This document shows, piece after piece, positions 1 through 7,811 of a stretch of DNA of 38,154 bases. Numbering within the stretch: position 1 is the stretch's first letter; every line of letters begins with the position of its first letter. The position numbers and the translations under genes were made by a program. Source of the DNA: Desulfobacula sp. (GTDB lineage Bacteria > Desulfobacterota > Desulfobacteria > Desulfobacterales > Desulfobacteraceae); assembly GCA_028280105.1 (NCBI GenBank), contig JANQML010000170.1, forward strand, positions 1 to 38,154. Reading direction: 5' to 3'. The notes beneath the pieces were generated by a model. It ran no database searches, had not been told where the DNA came from, and worked only from the letters and a program-made list of their open reading frames with translations.

Positions 1-380
1 TGCAGGTCACCACTGCCACTGCCCGGGAAATGGGTATCACAGACCGGCTCGATCCGACCCAGAGCATCCGGGCCGGTATCAAATATCTGGATAAAATGGT
101 ACGAAAATTCGATTATATTGAAGATGAGTATGAACAGTTGCTGTTTGGCCTTGCCAGCTATAATGTCGGTTACGGCCATGTTCTTGATGCCATTGCACTG
201 GCTGAGTCCAAGGCGCTTGACGGCACCAAATGGCAGAACCTGAAAACCACCCTTCCCCTGCTGTCCAAATCAAAGTACCATAAGACAACCAAATACGGTT
301 ATGCCAGGGGTTGGGAACCGGTCCAGTATGTAAAACGGATATTAACCTACTATGACATACTCAAACAGAAAAGATTTTGA
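1..380 (+). CDS. mltF: MltF-like lytic transglycosylase, C-terminal fragment
   Basis: The reading frame is open at the left edge of the window (first full codon at base 3) and stops at TGA 378-380, so only about 125 C-terminal residues are present. They cover the end of an SLT-type lysozyme-like domain that cleaves peptidoglycan glycan strands with 1,6-anhydromuramic acid formation. Visible MltF-type signatures are the TAREMG stretch, DRLDPTQSI followed by AGIKYL, the ASYNVGYGH segment (compare AAYNMGYGH in E. coli MltF), LPLLSKSKYHK and YGYARGWEPVQYV. The catalytic Glu and any N-terminal solute-binding domain lie outside the window. The fragment ends soon after the catalytic domain, without the long C-terminal tail of E. 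coli MltF. Family assignment is confident; MltF rather than another SLT protein is inferred from the C-terminal motifs. Confidence 0.85.
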   Translation, partial: QVTTATAREMGITDRLDPTQSIRAGIKYLDKMVRKFDYIEDEYEQLLFGLASYNVGYGHVLDAIALAESKALDGTKWQNLKTTLPLLSKSKYHKTTKYGYARGWEPVQYVKRILTYYDILKQKRF

Positions 381-530
381 GTGACGCCTGGTTCTGATTC
401 TGCGAAAATGCCGGGTGATAATCGGGAAGAACTCGTTCGGATGTTGGAACGAAAAGAAGTCATTGAAAATGTACTTAGACTAAAGACAGGTTGGATTTTA
501 CAGAATCGCGGAATAAAAAATTTGACTTGA
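381..530 (+). other. Possible 49-residue ORF directly after the mltF stop
   Basis: GTG 381 follows the mltF TGA without a gap, in the same frame, and stays open for 49 codons to TGA 528-530. The product would be small and charged, with a helical-looking middle (REELVRMLERKEVIENVLRL). An internal ATG at 408 would give 40 residues. No ribosome-binding site is obvious and I recognise no family. It could be chance, a small protein, or an ancestral C-terminal tail of the transglycosylase cut off by the stop. The rest of 381-619 shows no other gene and probably carries the rng promoter; a TTGACT at 522-527 is a weak -35 candidate without a convincing -10. Confidence 0.2.
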
Positions 531-619
531 ATCCATCAATTTACTACTTAAAGCTCAACACAATAGTTTTGGACAAACTGATAACAAAAATAAAAAAATT
601 TATTTCAAGAGAAGAATTA

Positions 620-2092
620 ATGACAAAAAAAATTCTGATCAATGCGTCAGATCCGGATGAACACCGAATTGCAACGATCAAAGAGAACAAACTGGATCAA
701 TTTCATATTGAAACAGCTGCCAAGCAGGTCACCCAGGGAAATATCTATAAAGGGATCGTTACACGGGTCGAGCCCAGCCTGCAGGCCGTTTTTGTGAATT
801 ACGGCGAAGAAAAAAACGGGTTTTTACAGAAAAATGAAATTCATAAAGATTATTTCCAGGATGTCGCTCCGGGAGAAAAGGCCCTGTTCAACCTGATCAA
901 AAAGGGTCAGGAACTTATCGTACAGGTAACCAAGGACCCGCTTGGCTCAAAAGGCGCCATGCTGACGACCTTTATATCTTTACCCGGACGGTTATCCGTT
1001 CTCATGCCGGGAAACACCACAAAAGGGGTATCCAGAAAAATCAGCGATGAAGATGAGCGAAAACGGCTGATCGGCATCGTAAAAAAAATGAAGGTCCCTG
1101 AAGGGTTTGGAATGATCGTCCGAACCGCCGGCAAAGGCACCAACAAGACCGCCCTGACCTCGGATCTGACCTATTTGGTGCGGGTATGGAAAAATATTGA
1201 TAAAAAGGCGATAGAAAATAAGGCCCCGTCCCTGCTTTACAGAGAACAGACGCTGGCCGTAAGATCTTTAAGGGATTATCTGACTTCAGATGTAAAAGAG
1301 ATATTGATTGACAACCAGGAGATCTTTAAAGAAGTCAAAGATTTTATCTCCATTGTCGCACCCAAGCAAAAAAATATTGTTAAACTGTTTAAAGGTGAGA
1401 AACCGATTTTCACCAAACACCAGCTTGAGGACCAGATCGCCTCAATCTATAAGAAAGAGGTTCCTTTAAAGTCAGGCGGTTTTCTGGTCATCGAACAGAC
1501 AGAAGCCCTTGTTTCCATCGATGTGAACTCCGGCAAATCCACAAAGAAAAAGAATATCGAAGAAACCGCATACCATACCAACCTTGAAGCCTGTGAAGAA
1601 GTGGCACGTCAGTTACAGCTCCGGGACATGGGCGGGTTAATCGTAGTGGATTTTATCGATATGAGGGAGCGGCGTCACAAGGCAGACATCACCAAAACGC
1701 TGAAAAAGCATTTAAAATCCGACAAGGCAAGAACAAAGGTCGGCGGAATTACAAAGTTCGGTCTGCTTGAAATGTCGCGTCAGAGAATCCGCCATTCCAT
1801 TACCTTTGGCAGTTATGAAACCTGCCGGCACTGCAACGGAAGAGGCCAAATACCGTCTGTTGAAACCCAGGGGCTTGCACTCCTGCGTCAGTTACACTTG
1901 AAAACGATCAAACCGGAGGTAAAGGAAGCCATCGGATATGTACCGCCGGATGTGGCGGTCTACCTGTTGAATAAAAAGCGGGAAGAGCTGCTTGAAATAG
2001 AAACAAGACGAAAGGTCATGATCACCATTGAAGCGGATGTCAACCTGATTTCAGGTAAAAACAGAATCATGGTCAACTCGCACGGCAATTGA
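620..2092 (+). CDS. rng: Ribonuclease E/G family endoribonuclease
   Basis: 490 residues, the length of RNase G, with no degradosome-scaffold tail of the RNase E type. It is expected to cut 5'-monophosphorylated single-stranded RNA in rRNA maturation and mRNA decay in the cytoplasm. The N-terminus (KKILINASDPDEHRIA) and NIYKGIVTRVEPSLQAVFV match the family's RNase H-like/S1 start. The catalytic Mg-binding aspartates are D301 in SIDVNSG and D344 in VVDFIDM, close to D303 and D346 of E. coli RNase E. The Zn-link motif CRHCNGRG begins at C402. The frame is open further upstream (TTG 491), but the family N-terminus begins at ATG 620, preceded by AAGAGAAG, so that start is used. It opens the same-strand run leading into the Sec genes. 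Confidence 0.95.
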   Translation: MTKKILINASDPDEHRIATIKENKLDQFHIETAAKQVTQGNIYKGIVTRVEPSLQAVFVNYGEEKNGFLQKNEIHKDYFQDVAPGEKALFNLIKKGQELIVQVTKDPLGSKGAMLTTFISLPGRLSVLMPGNTTKGVSRKISDEDERKRLIGIVKKMKVPEGFGMIVRTAGKGTNKTALTSDLTYLVRVWKNIDKKAIENKAPSLLYREQTLAVRSLRDYLTSDVKEILIDNQEIFKEVKDFISIVAPKQKNIVKLFKGEKPIFTKHQLEDQIASIYKKEVPLKSGGFLVIEQTEALVSIDVNSGKSTKKKNIEETAYHTNLEACEEVARQLQLRDMGGLIVVDFIDMRERRHKADITKTLKKHLKSDKARTKVGGITKFGLLEMSRQRIRHSITFGSYETCRHCNGRGQIPSVETQGLALLRQLHLKTIKPEVKEAIGYVPPDVAVYLLNKKREELLEIETRRKVMITIEADVNLISGKNRIMVNSHGN

Positions 2093-2100
2093 ACACGTTC

Positions 2101-2129
2101 TTGACATCTACGCGCCTATTGTGTATCTG
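2101..2129 (+). promoter_or_regulatory. Candidate sigma-70 promoter before the Sec-operon block
   Basis: A perfect -35 box TTGACA (2101-2106) is followed after 17 bases by TATCTG (2124-2129), which matches only the first half of a -10 box. It lies in the 71-base gap between rng and the next gene, so it could drive the membrane protein and yajC-secDF independently of rng. The weak -10 keeps confidence low. Confidence 0.35.
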
Positions 2130-2163
2130 AACAGTTTCAATCTTTTATTGACAAGGAGAAGAA

Positions 2164-2982
2164 ATGCTCCTGAAAAAGGATGAAAAAAAGCGGTGGTTAA
2201 TTGGATTGGCAGTGGTTATACTCGCGCTGACGGTACTGGGGTTTTTGTTCATGAATAAAAATACAACCGATCATACCGGTGGTGCATTGGATACAGACAC
2301 AGGGGAGGTAAAAACCACTGAAACAGCTGCCGAAACACAGGTATCTGAAAAAGGCGGTGTTCATGGGGCCATAACTGTCAAGCCGGATATTGATTACCAG
2401 GATCTTCAAAAAGACACCCCTTTAAAGGAATTGATGACGTCCAGGAAAAAAGAGCTGGGCATGGATAAAAGTCTGGATATGATTGTAAGATCCGATGAAA
2501 CCTTTAAAGTCGGTGACCACGAAGTCTCCATGCAGGATATTTTAAAACAGTTGCAAGCGCAAAAAGGAGAAATACACACCCAAACCATTACAGAATCAGG
2601 GGCGGTTAAACCGCAGTCGATCAAAAGCTACGGCATCTACGTGGTACAGCCCAATGATAATATATGGAATATACATTTTAATATTTTAAAAGAATATTAC
2701 GAGAAAAAAGGGATAAACGTTTCCCCAGAAGCAGATGAACCGAGCCCAAAAGGGTTGAGTTCCGGTGTCGGCAAGATCTTAAAATTTTCAGAAACCATGG
2801 TGATCATTTACAGCCTGGCGGATAAAAAAGTGGCTGCCGACATCGACCTGATAGAACCATTGAGTAAAATAGTTGTATACAACATGGAAGAAGTTTTCGC
2901 CCTTCTTTCAAAAATCAACTATGAAAACATTGACAGGATTCAGTTTGACGGTAAAACCATCTGGATCCCTGCAAAAAAATAA
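2164..2982 (+). CDS. Single-pass membrane protein with LysM-like domain
   Basis: 272 residues. A short basic N-terminus (LLKKDEKKRW) precedes one hydrophobic segment at about residues 13-31, so the remainder should be periplasmic. After a Thr/Glu-rich linker, residues 157 to about 185 read YGIYVVQPNDNIWNIHFNIL, a degenerate LysM-type start (V-x-P-x-D-x-x-W-x-I), and the C-terminus ends in a LysM-like WIPAKK. It may touch peptidoglycan, but that is inferred only from this resemblance. The start has an excellent ribosome-binding site, AAGGAG (2154-2159). It sits between rng and yajC, and genes of this kind may accompany the Sec operon in related bacteria. I recognise no named family. Confidence 0.7.
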   Translation: MLLKKDEKKRWLIGLAVVILALTVLGFLFMNKNTTDHTGGALDTDTGEVKTTETAAETQVSEKGGVHGAITVKPDIDYQDLQKDTPLKELMTSRKKELGMDKSLDMIVRSDETFKVGDHEVSMQDILKQLQAQKGEIHTQTITESGAVKPQSIKSYGIYVVQPNDNIWNIHFNILKEYYEKKGINVSPEADEPSPKGLSSGVGKILKFSETMVIIYSLADKKVAADIDLIEPLSKIVVYNMEEVFALLSKINYENIDRIQFDGKTIWIPAKK

Positions 2983-3002
2983 TTTTTTAATTAAGGAGAG
3001 TC

Positions 3003-3323
3003 ATGTTTATCAGCACAGCATATGCGTCTGGCGGCGCACCGGCAGGCGGAGGAATCGCAAGTTTTTTACCCATTATCATTTTGTTTGCCATTTTTTATTT
3101 CCTTTTAATCAGGCCTCAGCAGAAAAAAGCAAAAGAACACAGAGAGATGGTTGCCAGTCTTAAAAAGGGGATGCGCGTGATTACTTCCGGTGGGATTCAC
3201 GGAACCATTACCAGCGTGGATGATACGACCGTAGGTGTTGAAATTGCCGAATCGGTAAAAATAAAGCTGGGTCGCGGGAATATTGCAATGGTTGTCTCGG
3301 GCAATGAAACCACAAAAAAATAG
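3003..3323 (+). CDS. yajC: Preprotein translocase accessory subunit YajC
   Basis: 106 residues. A short Gly/Ala-rich N-terminus is followed by one transmembrane helix (about residues 20-40, ending in FYFLLIRPQQKKAKEH), the hallmark of YajC. The cytoplasmic domain contains MVASLKKGMRVITSGGIHGTI, typical of the family. YajC binds SecDF and the SecYEG translocon in the inner membrane. The start codon follows AAGGAGAG. The gene is directly upstream of secD (31-base gap) and secF, the standard yajC-secD-secF order, so co-transcription is very likely. Confidence 0.97.
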   Translation: MFISTAYASGGAPAGGGIASFLPIIILFAIFYFLLIRPQQKKAKEHREMVASLKKGMRVITSGGIHGTITSVDDTTVGVEIAESVKIKLGRGNIAMVVSGNETTKK

Positions 3324-3354
3324 ACCCGTTCGAAGCAATTAGCCATTAGGAGCA

Positions 3355-4917
3355 ATGAGATTGAATATATTTACTTTTAAACATGTCGCCATTCCCAGTG
3401 TCATTCTTACCGCTATTGTCTTTTTGATCCCGACATTCCTCGATATCTGGCCGCATACGAAAATCAATCTGGGTCTAGACCTCCAGGGAGGTATGCACCT
3501 TGTTCTGGAGGTTCAAAACGTAAAGGCGGTTGAAGCGGAAGTTGAACGGACCATTGGTGAAATCAAAAACGAGTTAAAAAAAGATGACATCAGGCATTAT
3601 GGATTCTCGCGGCTGAAAAATAATGCCATGCTTGTAAAAATAAAAGGGGATGCGGATAAAAGCAAATTTGAAGCGTTCATATCAAAGAATTATCCCGCAC
3701 TTGAAGTGTCGGCACCCAAAAAAGACCAGGACCTTTTTCTTTTTGAACTGGCCCTTCCCCAGGTTGAAGTTGATAGGATCAAAAGCCTGGCCACCGGCCA
3801 GGCCCTTGAAACCATCAGGAACAGGGTCGACGAGTTCGGCGTCAGTGAACCGGATATCCGCGTTCAGGGAGATGATCGGATTCTGCTTCAGCTCCCCGGT
3901 ATCCAGGACCCGGAACGGGCAAAAAAACTGATTGGAAAAACCGCTCAGCTGACCTTTCAGCTTGTGGATGAAACCGGTGATATCGACAGGCCACCGGTGG
4001 GCAGCGAAGTCCTCTATGAAACCAGTCAGACCGGCAGCGGCGCTCCCATCAGAACCCCGATTCTGATTAAAAAAAGAGTGCTGCTGGACGGCAGCCTGCT
4101 CTCTGATGCAAGGGTGGAATTTGATCCGCAGTCCGGCACCCCTCAGGTGGGTATTGCCTTTAACCGGAAAGGTGCCCGGCTCTTTGACAGGGTCACGGCG
4201 GAAAATGTAAACAGGCGGCTGGCCATTGTACTGGACCGAACCGTCTATTCCGCCCCGGTTATCCGCGAACGGATTTCAGGCGGAAGGGCGTCTATTTCCG
4301 GTAGTTTTACGGACAATGAAGCCAAAGACCTTGCCATTGCATTGAGAGCCGGGTCTCTTCCGGCGCCGGTTGAAATTATTGAAGAGAGAACCGTTGGTCC
4401 GACATTGGGTGCGGATTCCATCCGTATGGGCCTGATGTCCATGGCAGTCGGCGGCCTGATGGTCATTTTATTCATGGCGATTTATTATAAAACCGCCGGC
4501 CTGATTGCCGATCTGGCATTGATGGTGAACATCGTTCTCATCGGGGGCGGATTAGCCGCCTTTGGGGCCAGCCTCACCCTTCCCGGCATTGCCGGCATCA
4601 TCCTGACCATTGGTATGGCTGTGGATGCCAACGTAATTATATTTGAGAGAATCCGGGAAGAGTACCGAACCGGCAAAACACCGCTGGCCTCTGTCCACAG
4701 CGGGTATGAACGGGCGACCCTGACCATACTTGATGCCAATGTCACCACATTCATTGCTGCCATCGTCCTGTTCCAGTTTGGAACCGGAGCGATTAAAGGT
4801 TTTGCCGTTACCCTCTGCCTGGGTATTGTTGCCAGTCTTTTTACCGCGCTTGTTCTTTCAAAGACCATTTTTGAATTTCTCTTGAAAAACAGATCGTCTT
4901 CAAGATTAAGCATATAA
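3355..4917 (+). CDS. secD: Protein translocase subunit SecD
   Basis: 520 residues, typical of bacterial SecD. With SecF it forms an RND-type inner-membrane complex that uses proton flow to pull exported proteins into the periplasm. The first transmembrane helix (about residues 13-30) is followed by the signature GLDLQGGMHLVLEV. The large periplasmic P1 domain includes IRNRVDEFGVSEPDIRVQG and LLQLPGIQDPERAKKLIG. The C-terminal half has five further membrane helices with the conserved IGMAVDANVIIFERIREE motif, whose Asp is in the proton-relay helix. The start ATG has AGGAG at 3349-3353. The next gene, secF, starts 13 bases after the stop. Confidence 0.98.
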   Translation: MRLNIFTFKHVAIPSVILTAIVFLIPTFLDIWPHTKINLGLDLQGGMHLVLEVQNVKAVEAEVERTIGEIKNELKKDDIRHYGFSRLKNNAMLVKIKGDADKSKFEAFISKNYPALEVSAPKKDQDLFLFELALPQVEVDRIKSLATGQALETIRNRVDEFGVSEPDIRVQGDDRILLQLPGIQDPERAKKLIGKTAQLTFQLVDETGDIDRPPVGSEVLYETSQTGSGAPIRTPILIKKRVLLDGSLLSDARVEFDPQSGTPQVGIAFNRKGARLFDRVTAENVNRRLAIVLDRTVYSAPVIRERISGGRASISGSFTDNEAKDLAIALRAGSLPAPVEIIEERTVGPTLGADSIRMGLMSMAVGGLMVILFMAIYYKTAGLIADLALMVNIVLIGGGLAAFGASLTLPGIAGIILTIGMAVDANVIIFERIREEYRTGKTPLASVHSGYERATLTILDANVTTFIAAIVLFQFGTGAIKGFAVTLCLGIVASLFTALVLSKTIFEFLLKNRSSSRLSI

Positions 4918-4930
4918 AGGAAATTATAGA

Positions 4931-5962
4931 ATGCAAATCATCAAGCCTGATATCAACATAGACTTTCTGGGAAAACAAAAATTCGGTTTTGTCCTTTCGG
5001 CCATCCTGATCCTGGTCAGTATCGGATCCTTGGTTATTAACAAGGGGCCGAATTACGGCATTGATTTTGTCGGCGGTACCTTAATCCAGGTTAAATTCAC
5101 CGAACCGGTTGAAGTAGGAAACATCAGGTCCGCACTGGCTGATCTGGGTTTTAGTGATGCCTCGGTTCAGAATTTCGGACAGGCAGATGACAATGAATTT
5201 TTAATCCGCACATCCAGCCCCGAAGCCGGCAAAGACGGATTATCCCAATCGGTTTCCGAAGCCATTGAAAAAACCACCGGTCAAGTTCCTGAGATCAGGC
5301 GGACTGAAATGGTCGGTCCCCAGGTGGGAAGAGACTTAAGAAAAAAAGCGTTGCTGGCGATTTTCTATTCGTTGCTGTTTATCACCATCTACATTTCCGG
5401 CCGGTTTGAGCTTAAATGGATGCTGTCCGGTATCACTGCCGGTTCTCTGATGACGGCGGTCTATTTTCTGTCGATTTTCAACGTGAGCATGGCCGTTCTG
5501 ATCCTGGGAGCCCTGATCGTGACCCTTGCCCTTTTCTGGTATCTCAGGCTTAAGTATGCCATGGGGGCCATTGTGGCATTGCTCCATGACGTCTTGATTA
5601 CCGTGGGGATTTTTTCCGTTCTCAACCTTGATTTTTCACTTCCGATTATTGCAGCCCTGTTGACCATTATCGGGTATTCACTCAACGATACCATTATCGT
5701 CTTTGATCGGATCCGTGAGAATATAAAGGGCGACACCGCCTCAGAGGAACTGCCCGGTCTTTTCAATAAAAGTATTAATGAAACCCTATCCAGAACCATA
5801 TTGACATCGGCCACCACATTGATCGTTCTCCTGGCCCTGTTCTTTCTGGGCGGAGAGATCATTCACAACTTTGCCTTTGCAATGATCATCGGTGTGCTGA
5901 TCGGTACGTATTCATCTGTTTTTGTTGCCAGTCCCATCGTGCTTGCAGCCCAAAAAAGGTAA
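4931..5962 (+). CDS. secF: Protein translocase subunit SecF (with extra membrane hairpin)
   Basis: 343 residues. It begins with the family N-terminus (IDFLGKQKF), a first membrane helix, then YGIDFVGGTLIQVKF, and ends with the conserved LLTIIGYSLNDTIIVFDRIREN block and two more helices. It is the partner of SecD. Between GRFE (residue 160) and KYAMGAIVALLHDV (from about 208), where E. coli-type SecF passes almost directly from one to the other, there are about 45 extra mostly hydrophobic residues that could form two additional helices. I recall similar insertions in deltaproteobacterial SecF, so this is probably a lineage trait rather than an error; the frame is intact throughout. A SecF-type GGAAAT precedes the start. 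Confidence 0.97.
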   Translation: MQIIKPDINIDFLGKQKFGFVLSAILILVSIGSLVINKGPNYGIDFVGGTLIQVKFTEPVEVGNIRSALADLGFSDASVQNFGQADDNEFLIRTSSPEAGKDGLSQSVSEAIEKTTGQVPEIRRTEMVGPQVGRDLRKKALLAIFYSLLFITIYISGRFELKWMLSGITAGSLMTAVYFLSIFNVSMAVLILGALIVTLALFWYLRLKYAMGAIVALLHDVLITVGIFSVLNLDFSLPIIAALLTIIGYSLNDTIIVFDRIRENIKGDTASEELPGLFNKSINETLSRTILTSATTLIVLLALFFLGGEIIHNFAFAMIIGVLIGTYSSVFVASPIVLAAQKR

Positions 5963-5969
5963 TCTATCC

Positions 5970-6665
5970 ATGACGTTTAAAAACCAGATACGCCTGATTA
6001 TCTTTTCTATTCTGATCGCTTTCAGCCTGGTTTCATGCGGATCGACAAACCTGTTCAAGCCATCCCCGGAACCGGCTGAAACCGGTTTGGTTCCGGACGA
6101 ACCGAATCAATTGTCCGGCCTTGAATCTGAGATGGCCTTACTCAGGCAGGAACATGCCGCGCTAAAATCCCAGGTCACGGAAAAAGACGGGGTGATCCAG
6201 AAACTTGAAACAGATGTCAGCCGTCTTGAAAAAAAGATGGCTGCGCTGGAAAACACGAAACAGACGGCCGAACCGGTGAAATTAGAGTACACCGTACCTG
6301 CCGAATTGTATAAACGCGCAAGAAATTTGCTGCTGGAGAAAAAGTATGTTGACGCGGCAAACCTGTTTAAAACCTTCATCATCCGGTACCCCAAAAACAG
6401 CCTGGCAGATAATGCCGTTTACTGGCTGGCCGAATGTCACTACTCCATGGGCGAATATGAAAAAGCCGCAGCCATCTTTAAAGATCTTGAAAATCAATAT
6501 CCCAAATCGGAAAAAGTGCCCGATGCTATTTTAAAGGCCGGGTATTCATACCTCTTTCTGGATGACACCAACCGGGCCGGTCATTTCCTGAAAAAAGTGC
6601 TGAAACGCTATCCGTTTTCACCGGCTGCCGAAAAAGCACAGATAAAGCTTGGAGAATTCGAATAA
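5970..6665 (+). CDS. ybgF: YbgF/CpoB-like TPR lipoprotein
   Basis: 231 residues from ATG 5970, seven bases after the secF stop. The N-terminus is a signal peptide ending in a lipobox, LVSC, with the acylated Cys at position 23. A coiled-coil stretch rich in E, K and L follows (about 45-95), then a TPR block (about residues 115-228: ELYKRARNLLLEKKYVDAANLF, YWLAECHYSMGEYEKAAAIF, AGYSYLFLDDTNRAGHFL). Coiled coil plus C-terminal TPRs is the architecture of YbgF/CpoB, which coordinates peptidoglycan synthesis with Tol-Pal constriction. Here it is membrane-anchored, unlike the soluble E. coli protein, and no tol or pal gene is adjacent. An upstream in-frame ATG (5922) would overlap secF and bury the signal peptide, so it is rejected. 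Confidence 0.85.
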   Translation: MTFKNQIRLIIFSILIAFSLVSCGSTNLFKPSPEPAETGLVPDEPNQLSGLESEMALLRQEHAALKSQVTEKDGVIQKLETDVSRLEKKMAALENTKQTAEPVKLEYTVPAELYKRARNLLLEKKYVDAANLFKTFIIRYPKNSLADNAVYWLAECHYSMGEYEKAAAIFKDLENQYPKSEKVPDAILKAGYSYLFLDDTNRAGHFLKKVLKRYPFSPAAEKAQIKLGEFE

Positions 6666-6680
6666 GATTTATCACATGCG

Positions 6681-7811
6681 ATGCATCACGCTTTTGAGAC
6701 ATATCTGCCCTGGTTTATCCTAAGGGAGATCCCGTTCGTCGGTAATGCCGTCTATAAAAGACTGATTGGCCATCTGGGCAGTGCTGCAGACGTGCTGGCA
6801 GCCTCCAAGCAACAACTGCAGTCCATCCACGGGGTCGGTCCAAAGATTGTTAACGGCATTCTCAACCATACCGATTATGCAGGTGCGGCCCAAAAAGAAC
6901 TGGAAGCCGTGCTCAAACACCAATACAAGATCGTAACGCTGACGGATCCAAGGTATCCCCCACTCTTATCCGAAATTCCGGATCCACCCCCTATTCTGAC
7001 CTATCTTGGACACCTGGACAATCAATCCCCATGCCTGTCGATCGTCGGTTCCCGAAAGGCCACGGTATACGGATTAAACACGGCAAAAGATCTTTCTTCC
7101 CGCCTGTCGAGAACGGGATTTCAAATCGTATCCGGACTTGCCAGGGGAATTGACGCCATGGCCCATAAAGGGGCACTAAACGCCAACAAAAAAACCATTG
7201 CCGTTCTTGGCTCCGGTTTAAATAAAATCTATCCCAGGGAAAATAAAAGACTGTTTGATGCCATCGCCAGCACCGGAACCGTGTTTTCCGAGTTTAAAAT
7301 CGATTCAGATCCAATTGCCGCCAATTTCCCCGTTCGAAACCGTATCATTGCCGGACTCTCCTGCGGTACACTTGTTGTGGAAGCGGCCAAGAAGAGCGGC
7401 TCCCTGATCACCGCCCGGCTGGCCGGGGAGTATAACAGAGAGGTGTTTGCCGTTCCGGGAAGTATCGCCTCATCCAGAAGCCAGGGGACCCATTCCCTTC
7501 TTAAACAGGGTGCAAAGCTTGTTGAGGATGAACTGGACATTGTTGATGAACTCGGACAGTTTGTCCATGTATCCGGACCCGGCCGCCCGGATGAAAAAAG
7601 AATGTCTGAAAATAAAAATAATCCTTGTAAAGAAAAGACAAGTCATATATTTGATTTTCTTGAACCTTATCCCGTTCACATTGACTCATTAATAAAAAGA
7701 AGCCGGATGGAGAGTTCCACTGTCGCTGCCCAATTAATCGACCTGGAATTATCCGGCCGTGTGTTACGCCATCCCGGGAATTATTATTCGATTTCGGAGG
7801 AATACCATTGA
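6681..7811 (+). CDS. dprA: DNA-processing protein DprA
   Basis: 376 residues, in the usual DprA size range. The N-terminus (about 1-70) is a SAM/helix-hairpin-helix-type region with LQSIHGVGPKIVNGI. The central Rossmann-like fold holds the DprA signatures SIVGSRKATVYG, IVSGLARGIDAMAHKGAL, VLGSGLNKIYPREN, NFPVRNRIIAGLS and EAAKKSGSLITARLAGEYNR. A C-terminal winged-helix segment (from about 310) ends the protein. DprA binds single-stranded DNA and loads RecA during transformation, and is also widespread in species not known to be competent. The stop overlaps the topA start by four bases, so translation is probably coupled, an arrangement common in bacteria. Confidence 0.96.
   Translation: MHHAFETYLPWFILREIPFVGNAVYKRLIGHLGSAADVLAASKQQLQSIHGVGPKIVNGILNHTDYAGAAQKELEAVLKHQYKIVTLTDPRYPPLLSEIPDPPPILTYLGHLDNQSPCLSIVGSRKATVYGLNTAKDLSSRLSRTGFQIVSGLARGIDAMAHKGALNANKKTIAVLGSGLNKIYPRENKRLFDAIASTGTVFSEFKIDSDPIAANFPVRNRIIAGLSCGTLVVEAAKKSGSLITARLAGEYNREVFAVPGSIASSRSQGTHSLLKQGAKLVEDELDIVDELGQFVHVSGPGRPDEKRMSENKNNPCKEKTSHIFDFLEPYPVHIDSLIKRSRMESSTVAAQLIDLELSGRVLRHPGNYYSISEEYH

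Noticed and set aside
378..380. Selenocysteine or read-through at the mltF TGA
   Set aside because: The enzyme family has no selenocysteine position here and I see no hairpin of SECIS type after the TGA.
491..619. Longer RNase E/G start at TTG 491
   Set aside because: The extra 43 residues do not resemble the family, and ATG 620 has a ribosome-binding site and the family N-terminus.
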